From contig NZAF01000082.1 of assembly GCA_002686115.1 (NCBI GenBank), forward strand, positions 1-27,438: a DNA stretch of 27,438 nucleotides. The letters are read 5' to 3'. Below the pieces are notes generated by a model, which saw only the letters and a program-made list of their open reading frames with translations, had not been told where the DNA came from and ran no database searches. A program made the translations under genes and the position numbers. Source of the DNA: Halobacteriovorax sp. (lineage in GTDB: Bacteria > Bdellovibrionota > Bacteriovoracia > Bacteriovoracales > Bacteriovoracaceae). This document shows, piece by piece, positions 1 to 7,795 of this stretch (its first letter is position 1; each line of letters opens with the position of its first letter).

Positions 1-965
1 AAAACTTCACTTTCTTTTAGAAATTTAACTAAAATCTTGTTAGGATGAACATTAACGTCAATTTCATTCTCTGGTACTTTTATGTCAATAAGATAGTTTC
101 CCGATTGTCCATAGCCCCATATTGGCTCAAGATTTCTAATAACAATTTGGTGAACTTTTTTATCTGCAAAAAGTCGATTGTTTACAAAGAGGTATTGTTG
201 CTTTCCACTATTACCCTTTGTGCTACGTCGTGAAACATTGCAAATGACTTTTGTGCCCATGTACTCTCTTCTTGATGAAAGAATAGTGCGGTCTATATTC
301 TTTTTATTCGAAAAGAAGACTTGCTCAACTCTTTTAAGAGTATCGTCATGTATAGGACTAAAAATTTCTTTTTCATCTTCATTAAAATTTATAACAAAAC
401 GAACTTGTGGGTTCATAATGACAAATGAGTTTATAATTCTTTTTAGTGAGTTTCTTTCACTGATCTTTGACCGGACAAACTTTAACCTGGCTGGGGTGTT
501 AAAAAAAAGGTCTTTTATATATAGAGTTGTTCCACTTTGACTTGGTTTGTAGTGAGCATGTTCAACGGTTTGGGCCCCATGAATGACAAACTTCCCACCA
601 GTTTCAAGATTGGTATCTGGAGCAGAGTGACATGAAACCCTTGCAATACTTGAAATTGAAGCTAGTGCTTCGCCTCTAAAGCCAAATGTTGAAAGCTTAT
701 AAATATCATCGAACTTTTTTATTTTAGAGGTTGCATGTCTACAAAAAGCGTAGGGGAGGTCGTCAAAACTCATCCCATGTCCATTATCTTCGATGGCAAT
801 AAGATCAAGTCCATTATTTTTAATTGTTACTTTAATTTCTGTTGAGCCTGCATCAATTGAATTTTCAATGAGCTCTTTTATAACATTTGCAGGTTTTTCA
901 ACGACTTCACCTGCTTTTATTTGATCAATGATATGCTCTGGTAGGAGCTCAATACGACTTTCCAT
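1..965 (-). CDS. mutL: DNA mismatch repair protein MutL, N-terminal part (cut by window edge)
   Basis: MutL couples mismatch recognition by MutS to strand incision; the N-terminal half is a GHKL ATPase. About 321 residues are visible and the frame is open at the left edge, so the linker and C-terminal dimerisation/endonuclease domain lie outside. Seen in order: GEVVEKPANVIKEL (19-32), the ATP-binding helix ELIENSIDAGS with catalytic Glu34, Asn35 and Asp38, DNGHGM (60-65), GFRGEAL (95-101) and FFNTPAR (154-160), then the transducer region with the VNVHP motif near the edge. The start is the ATG at 965; an in-frame stop lies just upstream. No good Shine-Dalgarno (SD) sequence is visible. Whether it carries the endonuclease motif of most non-enteric MutL proteins cannot be judged here. 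Confidence 0.96.
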   Translation of the reverse strand, partial: MESRIELLPEHIIDQIKAGEVVEKPANVIKELIENSIDAGSTEIKVTIKNNGLDLIAIEDNGHGMSFDDLPYAFCRHATSKIKKFDDIYKLSTFGFRGEALASISSIARVSCHSAPDTNLETGGKFVIHGAQTVEHAHYKPSQSGTTLYIKDLFFNTPARLKFVRSKISERNSLKRIINSFVIMNPQVRFVINFNEDEKEIFSPIHDDTLKRVEQVFFSNKKNIDRTILSSRREYMGTKVICNVSRRSTKGNSGKQQYLFVNNRLFADKKVHQIVIRNLEPIWGYGQSGNYLIDIKVPENEIDVNVHPNKILVKFLKESEV

Positions 966-1002
966 AGGACATGATCATAGCAAATATGGCCTATGGAGGC
1001 AA

Positions 1003-1047
1003 AAGATACGCTTAACTTTTTGCGCTGCATTTGGTTAAGCGTATCTT
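1003..1047 (-). terminator. Rho-independent terminator of the 1058-2152 gene
   Basis: A perfect 14-bp inverted repeat (1003-1016 with 1034-1047, arm AAGATACGCTTAAC) has a 17-nt loop and begins 10 nt beyond the stop of the minus-strand gene ending at 1058. On the minus strand the stem runs into a short T stretch (TCTTTTG). It also separates that gene from mutL, whose start is 38 nt further on. Confidence 0.75.
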
Positions 1048-1057
1048 AAAGTTTGGG

Positions 1058-2152
1058 TTATTCTCTAGGAGTTAGAATACCTTTTTTAAAGTCTATTCTC
1101 ATTCTCTTTGTAGCTGTCTTGCTTGCAATTGTTTTATGCATTGGAAGATCAAACTTTTGAGTATACTTTACAGTTGCTAAGAACTCATAAGTTCTTCTAC
1201 GCTCTTTGCTCATATATTCTGATTTTTCAAAAGGTAGTTGAATAACTGTTTTTCCATCAATAGTTTTAGGCTCTAGGTCTTTAAGAGCAATCGTAAGTTT
1301 TTCTCTTGATCCATATCCAAACAAGAACTTCGTTTTAACTTCAAGCTCAAGAGCAAGAAGATTAAGATCAGTTAGAGCAGCATCTAATTCTAAAGTAAGT
1401 GCATCAGTCGTTATTTCAGTGATTTTAAATTCTTTACCAGTGATAACTTTGGCATGAGATACATCGTATGCTTTTAGAGTAACATCACCATTCATTTTAA
1501 ATAATTTCTTGGACTCTTTTTTTCCACTGATGTTTTTTTCTACATACTCAAGAACTGTATCTTCTCCGTTAAACTTAGTGCTAAAATTAATGTCGCGTCC
1601 TAACTTATCAAATCCTTGGTCAACGTAGACACTAAATTCGATTGGCTCTTTAATAGCTGAAGCATTTTCTAAGTTAACATTAATAGCTGCTATAGACTTA
1701 CCACCATCTTTTACTGTTACTCTTCTCGTTGCATACTTTGTACAACTATATGAGTACGACTGAGTTCTTCTAGTATGAGTCGTGCAATTCTTATCGAAAG
1801 TTAAGTTTCTGCTGTCTCTTCTATCGCGGTAGCTCGTTCCACGTCCAGTAGAGCCTCTGTCATCTCTTCTGTCTCTGTAGCTTGTTCCTCTTCCTGTCGA
1901 TGAACCACCAGAAGATCCTCCAGAGTAACTTCCACCACTTGAATAATCACAAGTTGTGTATGTGTCATATTCGTATTCGTAGCACGTCCCTTCATAAGAA
2001 TAGGTTTCTCGTCCTATTTTATAAGTTGGAGACTCTAAGTTTACTTGTTCTTTTTCAAACGATTGATCAAGAATAAGAAGTTGAGTGTCTGTAAGTTCTG
2101 CAGACATTGTTGTCATTGAAAATAATAGCGCAGGTAGTAATATGGTTTTCAT
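1058..2152 (-). CDS. Exported Gly/Ser/Arg-repeat protein of unknown function
   Basis: I do not recognise a family. The 364-aa product starts with a Sec signal peptide (MKTILLPALLFSMTTMSA, cleavage near 18). Residues about 50-70 are rich in Tyr and Cys (TCYEYEYDTYTTCDY). A Gly/Ser linker follows (71-84), then a tandem 16-residue repeat: STGRGTSYRDRRD occurs at 85-97 and again at 101-113. The region 120-145 has further Cys and Arg. The last 220 residues are an ordinary mixed alpha/beta-looking region without Cys. An excellent SD (TTAAGGAGG) precedes the ATG at 2152. It stands between the FHA-GGDEF gene upstream and its own terminator downstream. The strongly basic repeat in an exported protein suggests binding to a polyanion such as LPS or nucleic acid, but this is only a guess. 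Confidence 0.85.
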   Translation of the reverse strand: MKTILLPALLFSMTTMSAELTDTQLLILDQSFEKEQVNLESPTYKIGRETYSYEGTCYEYEYDTYTTCDYSSGGSYSGGSSGGSSTGRGTSYRDRRDDRGSTGRGTSYRDRRDSRNLTFDKNCTTHTRRTQSYSYSCTKYATRRVTVKDGGKSIAAINVNLENASAIKEPIEFSVYVDQGFDKLGRDINFSTKFNGEDTVLEYVEKNISGKKESKKLFKMNGDVTLKAYDVSHAKVITGKEFKITEITTDALTLELDAALTDLNLLALELEVKTKFLFGYGSREKLTIALKDLEPKTIDGKTVIQLPFEKSEYMSKERRRTYEFLATVKYTQKFDLPMHKTIASKTATKRMRIDFKKGILTPRE

Positions 2153-2296
2153 AAACCCTCCTTAAAAAATTAAATAATTGCTTAAGGAAAGGTAGAGCAA
2201 AAACAAGACCAACTTTTTTAATCAGTTATTAAGCAGAAGACGCATGGTGTTCATCCTATGGCACCAGTATCAAAATTACACCAGCACCAAGTTGTC

Positions 2297-3208
2297 CTAT
2301 GCTTCTTCTTTATAAAAGCTTACTTGGTTTCTTCCATTTTCTTTTGATTTGTACACTGCTTCATCAGCTCGCTTGAATAGGTCTGTTCCAGTAAGGACCC
2401 CTTGTCTATAATCTGCAACACCGATAGATGCAGTAACAGGAAGTTTATTACCTTCATAGATAAAATCGTGAGATTCAACTAGTTTTCTTAATCTCTCAGC
2501 AATTTCATATGAGTGCTTTAAATTTGTTTTCGGAAGAAGGATAACAAACTCTTCACCACCATATCTTGCAAAGACATCATCTTCTCTAACACCATTCTTT
2601 CTAATGAGATCAGCGATTTCTTTTAAAACAAAGTCACCAGCATCATGGCCATAATTATCATTAAGTTTCTTAAAATGATCGAGATCAAAAATAATGAGAG
2701 AAAGAGGATTACCTGTAACTTTTGACTTTTTGACTTCTAAATCTTGTTTGCCATTAAAGTAGGTCTTGTTATAGCAGCCAGTGTGACGGTCAGTATTAGC
2801 TTCAAGATTAAGTTTATCATAAGTTAATCTCTCAGGGTCGCCAGCTGGTAAATACTTAAGAGCAACAGCTCCAAGTTTTATGATATCGCCTTTTTCAAGC
2901 TCTTTAGTGCCTTCAACTTTTACGTTATTAACGTAAGTACCATTTCTCGAACCAAGGTCTTCAACAGTGAATGAAGTCTCAGTCATTGTTAAGCGGAAAT
3001 GCTCACGAGAGATACCGTTAAACTCTAAAGTAATGGAGTTCTTTGCACTTCTACCACATGTAATCTCTGGCTCGACCAGATCAAATAGTGTTCCATTAAG
3101 CTCTCCGCCAACAACTAAAAGTGCCGCTGGTTTTTGGCCCGCCTCACTTTCAGCAGATGAAAGTGCTTTATGGATATCGGTGATTACAATTGTGCTATCG
3201 TCACTCAT
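2297..3208 (-). CDS. FHA-GGDEF diguanylate cyclase, DgcB-like
   Basis: Makes the second messenger c-di-GMP from two GTP. The 303-aa protein has an N-terminal FHA domain (about 28-118) with GRS (52-54), SREH (67-70) and DLGSRNGTYVN (84-94), the phosphothreonine-binding core. A GGDEF domain follows (about 135-298) with FDLDHFK (174-180), an active GGEEF site at 217-221, and an RxxD product-inhibition site (R208-D211) exactly five residues before it. There is no membrane segment or signal, so it acts in the cytoplasm. The layout equals that of Bdellovibrio bacteriovorus DgcB, which is needed for prey invasion and whose FHA domain binds its own phosphorylated N-terminal tail; this protein also has a Ser/Thr-containing tail of about 25 residues before the FHA fold. 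SD AGAGG precedes the ATG. Orthology to DgcB is inferred from architecture only. Confidence 0.93.
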   Translation of the reverse strand: MSDDSTIVITDIHKALSSAESEAGQKPAALLVVGGELNGTLFDLVEPEITCGRSAKNSITLEFNGISREHFRLTMTETSFTVEDLGSRNGTYVNNVKVEGTKELEKGDIIKLGAVALKYLPAGDPERLTYDKLNLEANTDRHTGCYNKTYFNGKQDLEVKKSKVTGNPLSLIIFDLDHFKKLNDNYGHDAGDFVLKEIADLIRKNGVREDDVFARYGGEEFVILLPKTNLKHSYEIAERLRKLVESHDFIYEGNKLPVTASIGVADYRQGVLTGTDLFKRADEAVYKSKENGRNQVSFYKEEA

Positions 3209-3278
3209 GGGTCCTCTTTTTATCTAAGAAATAAGCTTTAAAGCTTCAGTAATTTTGATCATTACCTATCGGAAGCCT

Positions 3279-3306
3279 ATTGTATAATATTAACAAGTTA
3301 CTTCAA
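3279..3306 (-). promoter_or_regulatory. Sigma70-type promoter for the FHA-GGDEF gene
   Basis: On the minus strand TTGAAG (3301-3306) and TACAAT (3279-3284) are separated by 16 nt. The -35 lies inside the last codons of pgi, so the cyclase can be transcribed apart from the upstream acyl-CoA dehydrogenase-pgi unit. The predicted leader is about 65 nt. Confidence 0.5.
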
Positions 3307-4536
3307 TTTCTCAAGCCATTCAAAAGAGTAAATTTTTCCAGCTTCAACGCCTGGCTGATCAAATGGGTCGATTCCAAGGGCATTTCCAATAATAGCTGTT
3401 AAAAGTTCAAAATAAACAATAATTGCCCCTAAAGATTCTTCATTAACCAAGTCAATTGATAGGGTTAAGTGAGGGACACCTTGTTCGCTTAAAGCCTTTA
3501 GTGTACCAAAAAACTCGGCATCCATAAGGTCCTTAAGAGAGTAAGAGCTAAGCATCTTTAGTCTAGAATGGTTAAAAGAGTTTTCTAGTTTAAAATCATT
3601 CTTTGTATTTTTCACATGAATAAGAAAGAGAAACTTATTTAAAGGACCTTCCATAAAAAGCTGCATTTGAGAATGTTGATCAGTTGCTCCATAAGAGGGA
3701 ATTGGAGTGAGACCAATTCTCTGATTATCCTTTTTCTTTCCAAGGCTTTCACCCCAAAGTTGCACAAACCAAAAAGAGAGATCTCTTAAAAGAGAACTAT
3801 ACGGCATAAGGATTGTTTCGTTCACACCCTCTTCAGCATGAGTAAGGATACTTGCACAAGTTTTTTTAAAATCCTCAGAATCAAATTGCTCTGTAGCATA
3901 TTTATAAGCCCCCGCAAGAAGTGAGTCTATATCAATTCTTGCAAAGAGCGCAGGAAGTGTACCAACAGGAGTAAGAACACTAAAACGACCACCTACGAAA
4001 GGAGGTATTTCAAGACAGGTAATTCCGAACTCTTTTCCTAGTTCAAGAAGTGAGCTCTTTTTTGGATCAGTTGCAAAGATAAAATGATCTTTGAAGTTTT
4101 CCTCTTTCACTCCAGCTTCTACTAGTTTATTTGCGATAATACTAAACGTTGCCATTGTTTCTGCTGTACCACCAGACTTAGAAACAATATAGAAAAGAGT
4201 CTCTTTTATATTTAAGTTTTTAAGTTTTTGATAAGTATCATCAGCATCAATGTTATTAAAGAAAGTAAATTGAACTCCTTCACTTCCTAAAGCAGAGATA
4301 AGCATTTCAGGACCAAGAGAACTTCCACCTATTCCAACTTGAGCGAAGCTTTTAAAATGCTTAAAACGCTCATAAGTATTTTTTACAGAACTGATTAGGG
4401 TTTCATTTTTTAGCTCACGAACAAAATCATATCTCTCATGATTCTTAAATTCGTTTATAAGACTTGTAATTTTCTCTTGCGAATAATTACTTTTAATAAC
4501 ATCAGAAAATGTAAGTGATAGTGGAGAAGTTGGCAT
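3298..4536 (-). CDS. pgi: Glucose-6-phosphate isomerase
   Basis: Interconverts glucose-6-phosphate and fructose-6-phosphate in the cytoplasm (glycolysis/gluconeogenesis). The 412-aa length fits the short bacterial form rather than the 550-aa enteric form. Seen: sugar-phosphate-binding GIGGSSLGPEM (68-78) and SKSGGTAET (119-127), GGRFSVLTPVG (182-192) with the active-site Arg, WGESLGKK with the catalytic Glu region, the QHSQMQLFMEGP segment, and GIDPFDQPGVEAGK near the C-terminus carrying the conserved Lys. The start at 4536 is preceded by AAAGG at 8 nt. It lies 17 nt downstream of the acyl-CoA dehydrogenase stop on the same strand, so the two are probably cotranscribed. Confidence 0.97.
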   Translation of the reverse strand: MPTSPLSLTFSDVIKSNYSQEKITSLINEFKNHERYDFVRELKNETLISSVKNTYERFKHFKSFAQVGIGGSSLGPEMLISALGSEGVQFTFFNNIDADDTYQKLKNLNIKETLFYIVSKSGGTAETMATFSIIANKLVEAGVKEENFKDHFIFATDPKKSSLLELGKEFGITCLEIPPFVGGRFSVLTPVGTLPALFARIDIDSLLAGAYKYATEQFDSEDFKKTCASILTHAEEGVNETILMPYSSLLRDLSFWFVQLWGESLGKKKDNQRIGLTPIPSYGATDQHSQMQLFMEGPLNKFLFLIHVKNTKNDFKLENSFNHSRLKMLSSYSLKDLMDAEFFGTLKALSEQGVPHLTLSIDLVNEESLGAIIVYFELLTAIIGNALGIDPFDQPGVEAGKIYSFEWLEKLK

Positions 4537-4553
4537 TGTTTTAACCTTTTATT

Positions 4554-5684
4554 TTAAGAGTATTGTTTTTTTAAGTTTCGACCAATGAGAACTTTTTGAA
4601 TCTGGTTAGTTCCTTCGACAATTTGCAGAACTTTCGCATCCCTCATAAATCTTTCAACTGGATATTCCGCAGTATACCCAACACCACCAAGAATTTGAAC
4701 GGCATCAGTTGTGACTTTCATCGCTGTATCTGTTGCTTTGAGTTTTGCCATACTTGCATAGAGTTGATTGCATTCACCTTCATCATAGCTATGGGCCGCT
4801 TTTTGAACAAGTAGTCTTGAAGCTTCAACTTCTGTTGCCATATCTGCCATCATAAATTGTAATCCTTGAAAATCAAAGATTGGCTGATTGAATTGATGTC
4901 TTGTGAGTGAGTACTTAACTGCTTCATCAAGTGCTCTCGCTGCACAACCAACACCTATAGCACCAATTGTAAAACGACCTCTTTCAAGACCGCCCATCGC
5001 GACTTTAAAGCCTTCACCTTCGTTACCGATTAGATTTTCAGCAGGTACAAAACAATTTTCAAAAATGAGTTCTCTTGTTGGAGAAGTTTTCCAGCCCATC
5101 TTCTTTTCTTTCTTACCAAAGCTAAATCCTTCAGCTCCGTCTTGTACGATGAATGCTGAAACCCCTCGAGCACCTTCGTCGCCAGTTCGTGCCATAACAA
5201 TATAAGTTTTTGCTATACCACCTGATGTAATCCATAACTTTGTTCCATTTAAAATATAACCACCGTCAACTTTTTTGGCAGTCGTTTTTAAACTTGCAGC
5301 ATCAGAACCTGAACCAGACTCACTTAAAGCAAAGGCACCAATTTCCTGGCCACTTGTTAGTTCTGGTAGATATTTCTTTTTTTGTTCCTCATTACCTGAG
5401 TTTGCAATAATTGCTTGAACCATTCCTGAGACAGAAATCGTCACAGCATAAGGGACAGAACTCTTTGCAATTTCTTCAAGTACATAGCAATAATCTGAAT
5501 AGCTAAGTCCAGCTCCGCCAAATTCTTCACTTATTGTGACACCTGTAAAACCTAGAGCTCCAAGTTCTCGATAAAGTTCTAAATTAAAAACTTCATTGGC
5601 ATCATCATGCTCCATAATAGGATCGATTTTTTGTGTTCTAAATCTTTCAAGAGAACTGATTAGTTCCTTCTGTAATTCATTCAT
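4554..5684 (-). CDS. Acyl-CoA dehydrogenase (short/medium-chain type)
   Basis: A FAD-dependent enzyme catalysing alpha,beta-dehydrogenation of an acyl-CoA and passing electrons to ETF; first step of beta-oxidation. I choose the ATG at 5684 (376 aa) because AGAGG lies 9 nt before it; a longer frame to 5732 would place this SD inside the gene. Seen: the FAD/substrate segment IGAFALSESGSGSDAASL, the WITSGG strand, RHQFNQPIFDFQGLQF, and near the C-terminus QILGGVGYTAEYPVERFMRD followed by IVEGTNQIQ, where the Glu (about residue 357) is the canonical catalytic base. Full length for the family. Chain-length preference cannot be read from the sequence. First gene of a probable two-gene unit with pgi. 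Confidence 0.95.
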   Translation of the reverse strand: MNELQKELISSLERFRTQKIDPIMEHDDANEVFNLELYRELGALGFTGVTISEEFGGAGLSYSDYCYVLEEIAKSSVPYAVTISVSGMVQAIIANSGNEEQKKKYLPELTSGQEIGAFALSESGSGSDAASLKTTAKKVDGGYILNGTKLWITSGGIAKTYIVMARTGDEGARGVSAFIVQDGAEGFSFGKKEKKMGWKTSPTRELIFENCFVPAENLIGNEGEGFKVAMGGLERGRFTIGAIGVGCAARALDEAVKYSLTRHQFNQPIFDFQGLQFMMADMATEVEASRLLVQKAAHSYDEGECNQLYASMAKLKATDTAMKVTTDAVQILGGVGYTAEYPVERFMRDAKVLQIVEGTNQIQKVLIGRNLKKQYS

Positions 5685-5720
5685 TTCAAATGACCTCTTT
5701 ATATGTTCAATTTTTAGCGA

Positions 5721-5749
5721 ATTATGTCTCAACAGATCTGATTTGTCAT
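5721..5749 (-). promoter_or_regulatory. Possible promoter of the acyl-CoA dehydrogenase-pgi unit
   Basis: On the minus strand ATGACA (5744-5749) and CATAAT (5721-5726) are 17 nt apart, leaving a leader of about 30 nt before the ATG at 5684. The boxes are imperfect. Confidence 0.35.
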
Positions 5750-5801
5750 TTAATGGGTAGAGACAATGACCAGCAGACAGTAATTTTATTTATTTATGTG
5801 C

Positions 5802-5815
5802 GACAAATATGACAC
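5802..5815 (+). promoter_or_regulatory. Candidate operator, copy 1 of a motif shared by both acyl-CoA dehydrogenase genes
   Basis: GACAAATATGACAC lies 118 nt upstream of the start at 5684. Two related sequences lie upstream of the other acyl-CoA dehydrogenase gene (11048-11061 and 11091-11104); ten of fourteen positions agree in all three. Function is inferred. Confidence 0.3.
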
Positions 5816-5908
5816 AAATCAGCTTTTTTTACGTGATATCAGTCAGTTGGATGTTTTGGGAAACACGCAAGATTTCTTGAAACCCTTTCTAGATGCTATG
5901 CTTAAAGG

Positions 5909-6070
5909 ATGGAACTTAAGTCTTTAACTAATATTCAAGAGCCTAAAGAAGCACTCATCACTGATAGTTTTCCACTTATGCTGATGAAGGTATCACTTGT
6001 TGTGATGTTGCTAATGATTTTTGTTGTTAAGCCTTTCGCTTCATTCGTTGCTACTTATTTTACTCATTGA
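5909..6070 (+). CDS. Possible 53-aa single-pass membrane peptide
   Basis: An ATG frame of 53 codons ends at the TGA 6068-6070. The product has a polar N-terminus (MELKSLTNIQEPKEALITD) and one hydrophobic segment (about residues 22-50, rich in Leu, Val, Met, Phe), like many small inner-membrane proteins. A stop codon lies just two codons upstream, so this ATG is the only upstream start. AAAGG abuts the ATG, too close for a normal SD; if made, it might be from a leaderless or nearly leaderless message. It fills most of an otherwise empty 470-nt gap between divergent genes. No family recognised. Confidence 0.35.
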   Translation: MELKSLTNIQEPKEALITDSFPLMLMKVSLVVMLLMIFVVKPFASFVATYFTH

Positions 6071-6096
6071 AATAAGCTTCCGATAATTTTTACAAT
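6067..6096 (+). promoter_or_regulatory. Sigma70-type promoter for the 6157 gene
   Basis: TTGAAA (6067-6072) and TACAAT (6091-6096) with 18-nt spacing, followed by a leader of about 54 nt to the ATG at 6157. The -35 overlaps the stop codon of the small frame ending at 6070. Confidence 0.5.
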
Positions 6097-6156
6097 TATT
6101 AACAAGTTAGTACATCTTTCATGTATAAATGCTCCATAATATTTTTAGGAGTACTC

Positions 6157-6486
6157 ATGAAATCATTAATTACACTAGTGTTACTACTTGGTATGTTTCA
6201 GTCATCTTTTGCAAATGAAGCCACATGTGAAGATGCAAATTACGTTTTAACAATTTATGATTTTGATCTAAGTCTTCAAACTTGTAAGTCTCTTATCGAA
6301 GAGGCCAGAAGACAAAAAGGCTGTGATGGAAATGTTGATAGAATCTCTACCCTTAATATCTCAGAGCTTCAAAACTTTAGTTCAAGAGCATGTATCTATA
6401 ATGACGAAGCTGGGACTTATCAAGTCATGACTTCAACAATGGCAGAACCTCCGACAGCAGTTATTATGTTCTCTGTTTGGGACTAA
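6157..6486 (+). CDS. Small exported four-cysteine protein, unknown function
   Basis: 109 aa. The ATG at 6157 is chosen because AGGAG stands 6 nt before it and the product then begins with a clean signal peptide (MKSLITLVLLLGMFQSSFA, cleavage after 19); an upstream in-frame ATG at 6121 would bury the signal. The mature part of about 90 residues has four Cys (24, 43, 56, 79), enough for two disulphides in the periplasm or outside. No motif recognised. Likely monocistronic: a promoter lies upstream at 6067-6096 and the next gene has its own promoter. Confidence 0.75.
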   Translation: MKSLITLVLLLGMFQSSFANEATCEDANYVLTIYDFDLSLQTCKSLIEEARRQKGCDGNVDRISTLNISELQNFSSRACIYNDEAGTYQVMTSTMAEPPTAVIMFSVWD

Positions 6487-6514
6487 CTGACTTAGACCCT
6501 TGCTATCAATTTTT

Positions 6515-6594
6515 GTCAAAAACTACTTATAACTGTCAAAAATAAATAATTTTCACTGACAAAACGTCTTGTTGCTTCTATTTTGTGTCAAAAC
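6515..6594 (+). repeat. Four copies of GWCAAAA upstream of the 6606 gene
   Basis: GTCAAAA at 6515, GTCAAAA at 6535, GACAAAA at 6558 and GTCAAAA at 6587 lie in the 120-nt gap between two exported-protein genes, spaced 20, 23 and 29 nt. The third overlaps the proposed -35 and the fourth lies between the -10 and the SD. Confidence 0.45.
6556..6584 (+). promoter_or_regulatory. Candidate promoter for the 6606 gene
   Basis: CTGACA (6556-6561) and TATTTT (6579-6584), 17-nt spacing. It would give a leader of only about 15 nt, still containing the GGAGG ribosome-binding site at 6597-6601. Confidence 0.35.
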
Positions 6595-6605
6595 TTGGAG
6601 GAGCG

Positions 6606-7784
6606 ATGAAGACGATATTAATTCTACTAACATTTTTATTTTCTTTTCAACTGTATGCGAAAACTAAAACCTTACCTGAAATAAAGGGAAAGCTCTATAA
6701 TTACACTCGCTTTAATCATGATGAGATTAAATTAGAGGTCAGACTTCATTGTAAGCAAGGTCTCTGGGCGAATAGTTGTCCTCCTCATTCTTATGGTTCT
6801 GGTGTTGCTAGAATTAATCCAGACGGAACTTTTGTCATTCCAAAAATTAAGTATAAGGCTAAACGAACGGCGATACTTCATGTCTTTTATAAGACATGTC
6901 ACTTAACAACACCAAGTGGAACAGTTAGTGGCTTTTGTTCAGAGAGTATTAATAGACGAAAGTATAGAAAAGAGTTTAATGAAGTCACAGTATTTGATAT
7001 TGGCGAATATAATGTGAACTTCGAACTTTCAAATGGACTTAAGCTTGAAGAATTTCTTGCGACGAACAAAGAATATTATGAGTTCTATTATAATCTTAAG
7101 TTTGAAGATGAGGAAAATAATATTGTTGAAATCTTTAAGCATGAACTTGAGGGGTTAACTTCATCAGATCAGACTCTTAAGGTTACACCTATTGTTTATA
7201 CTAAAAGAATGGAACAAGATGCTCTTTTCAAATTTACGATGCAAGTCGGTTTATCAAGTTCAAATGTAGATCCTGTGCTTTTAGAAAGAGTTGTTGAAAC
7301 AAGGCTTGATCAAGGCGGCTTACCAAAAGAACTCTCTGAAGGAATATTAGATATAGAAAACTTCAAAGCAGGTCTTGATGGAGAATGGGGCGTAGACTTT
7401 TCTTATAGCTCAGATGCTCTTAGTGAGGAGTTTAACGTTGATAGATTTTCATTTGGCTTTAGAACTCCAAGTCTTGATTCTACTATGAAACTCGCTTGTA
7501 TTGATGGAGAGTTATCGGGAACTTTTTATGATAGAGAATCTCCTTCAAAGGGGTCTATTCTCGTTGGTGAATATGAGCTTAGTGGCACATGTGATAAAGA
7601 AAAAGCTCAAGCAATTATTAAAAACTATATTTTTAAATCATATAAGACAGATCAGACGCAGACTTTTAAAAGAGATTTAAAACTAGATATTTACTATGTT
7701 GATAAATTTCAATTCAAAACAGATATTTATTCAATAGATAGTGGCCGATTATTATATAAGGAAACAAGAGCAAGTAAGAAGTAA
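6606..7784 (+). CDS. Exported protein of unknown function, 392 aa
   Basis: Not assigned to a family. I start at the ATG 6606 because GGAGG is 4 nt upstream; a GTG 21 nt earlier would put the SD inside the frame. The signal peptide is MKTILILLTFLFSFQLYA. Residues about 25-115 read like a beta-rich domain with Cys-containing loops (CKQGLWANSC and CHLTTPSGTVSGFC, one likely disulphide each). The middle is acidic, and the last 130 residues again look beta-rich with two Cys. No lipobox, no transmembrane segment after the signal. A strong terminator follows at 7796-7827. Confidence 0.8.
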   Translation: MKTILILLTFLFSFQLYAKTKTLPEIKGKLYNYTRFNHDEIKLEVRLHCKQGLWANSCPPHSYGSGVARINPDGTFVIPKIKYKAKRTAILHVFYKTCHLTTPSGTVSGFCSESINRRKYRKEFNEVTVFDIGEYNVNFELSNGLKLEEFLATNKEYYEFYYNLKFEDEENNIVEIFKHELEGLTSSDQTLKVTPIVYTKRMEQDALFKFTMQVGLSSSNVDPVLLERVVETRLDQGGLPKELSEGILDIENFKAGLDGEWGVDFSYSSDALSEEFNVDRFSFGFRTPSLDSTMKLACIDGELSGTFYDRESPSKGSILVGEYELSGTCDKEKAQAIIKNYIFKSYKTDQTQTFKRDLKLDIYYVDKFQFKTDIYSIDSGRLLYKETRASKK

Positions 7785-7795
7785 TTTAAATATTT

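Noticed and set aside
45..540. Two plus-strand open frames of 62 and 120 codons near the left edge
   Set aside because: They lie antisense to the clearly recognisable MutL coding sequence and have Cys/Phe/Ser-rich, non-protein-like composition.
1882..2076. Open frames on both strands over the repeat region of the exported protein
   Set aside because: Shadows of the Gly/Ser/Arg-repeat gene; the low-complexity DNA keeps other frames open.
5797..5816. TGTG-N12-CACA around copy 1 of the shared motif as a CRP site
   Set aside because: Half sites are too far apart for the CRP consensus (TGTGA-N6-TCACA) and the fifth bases do not match.
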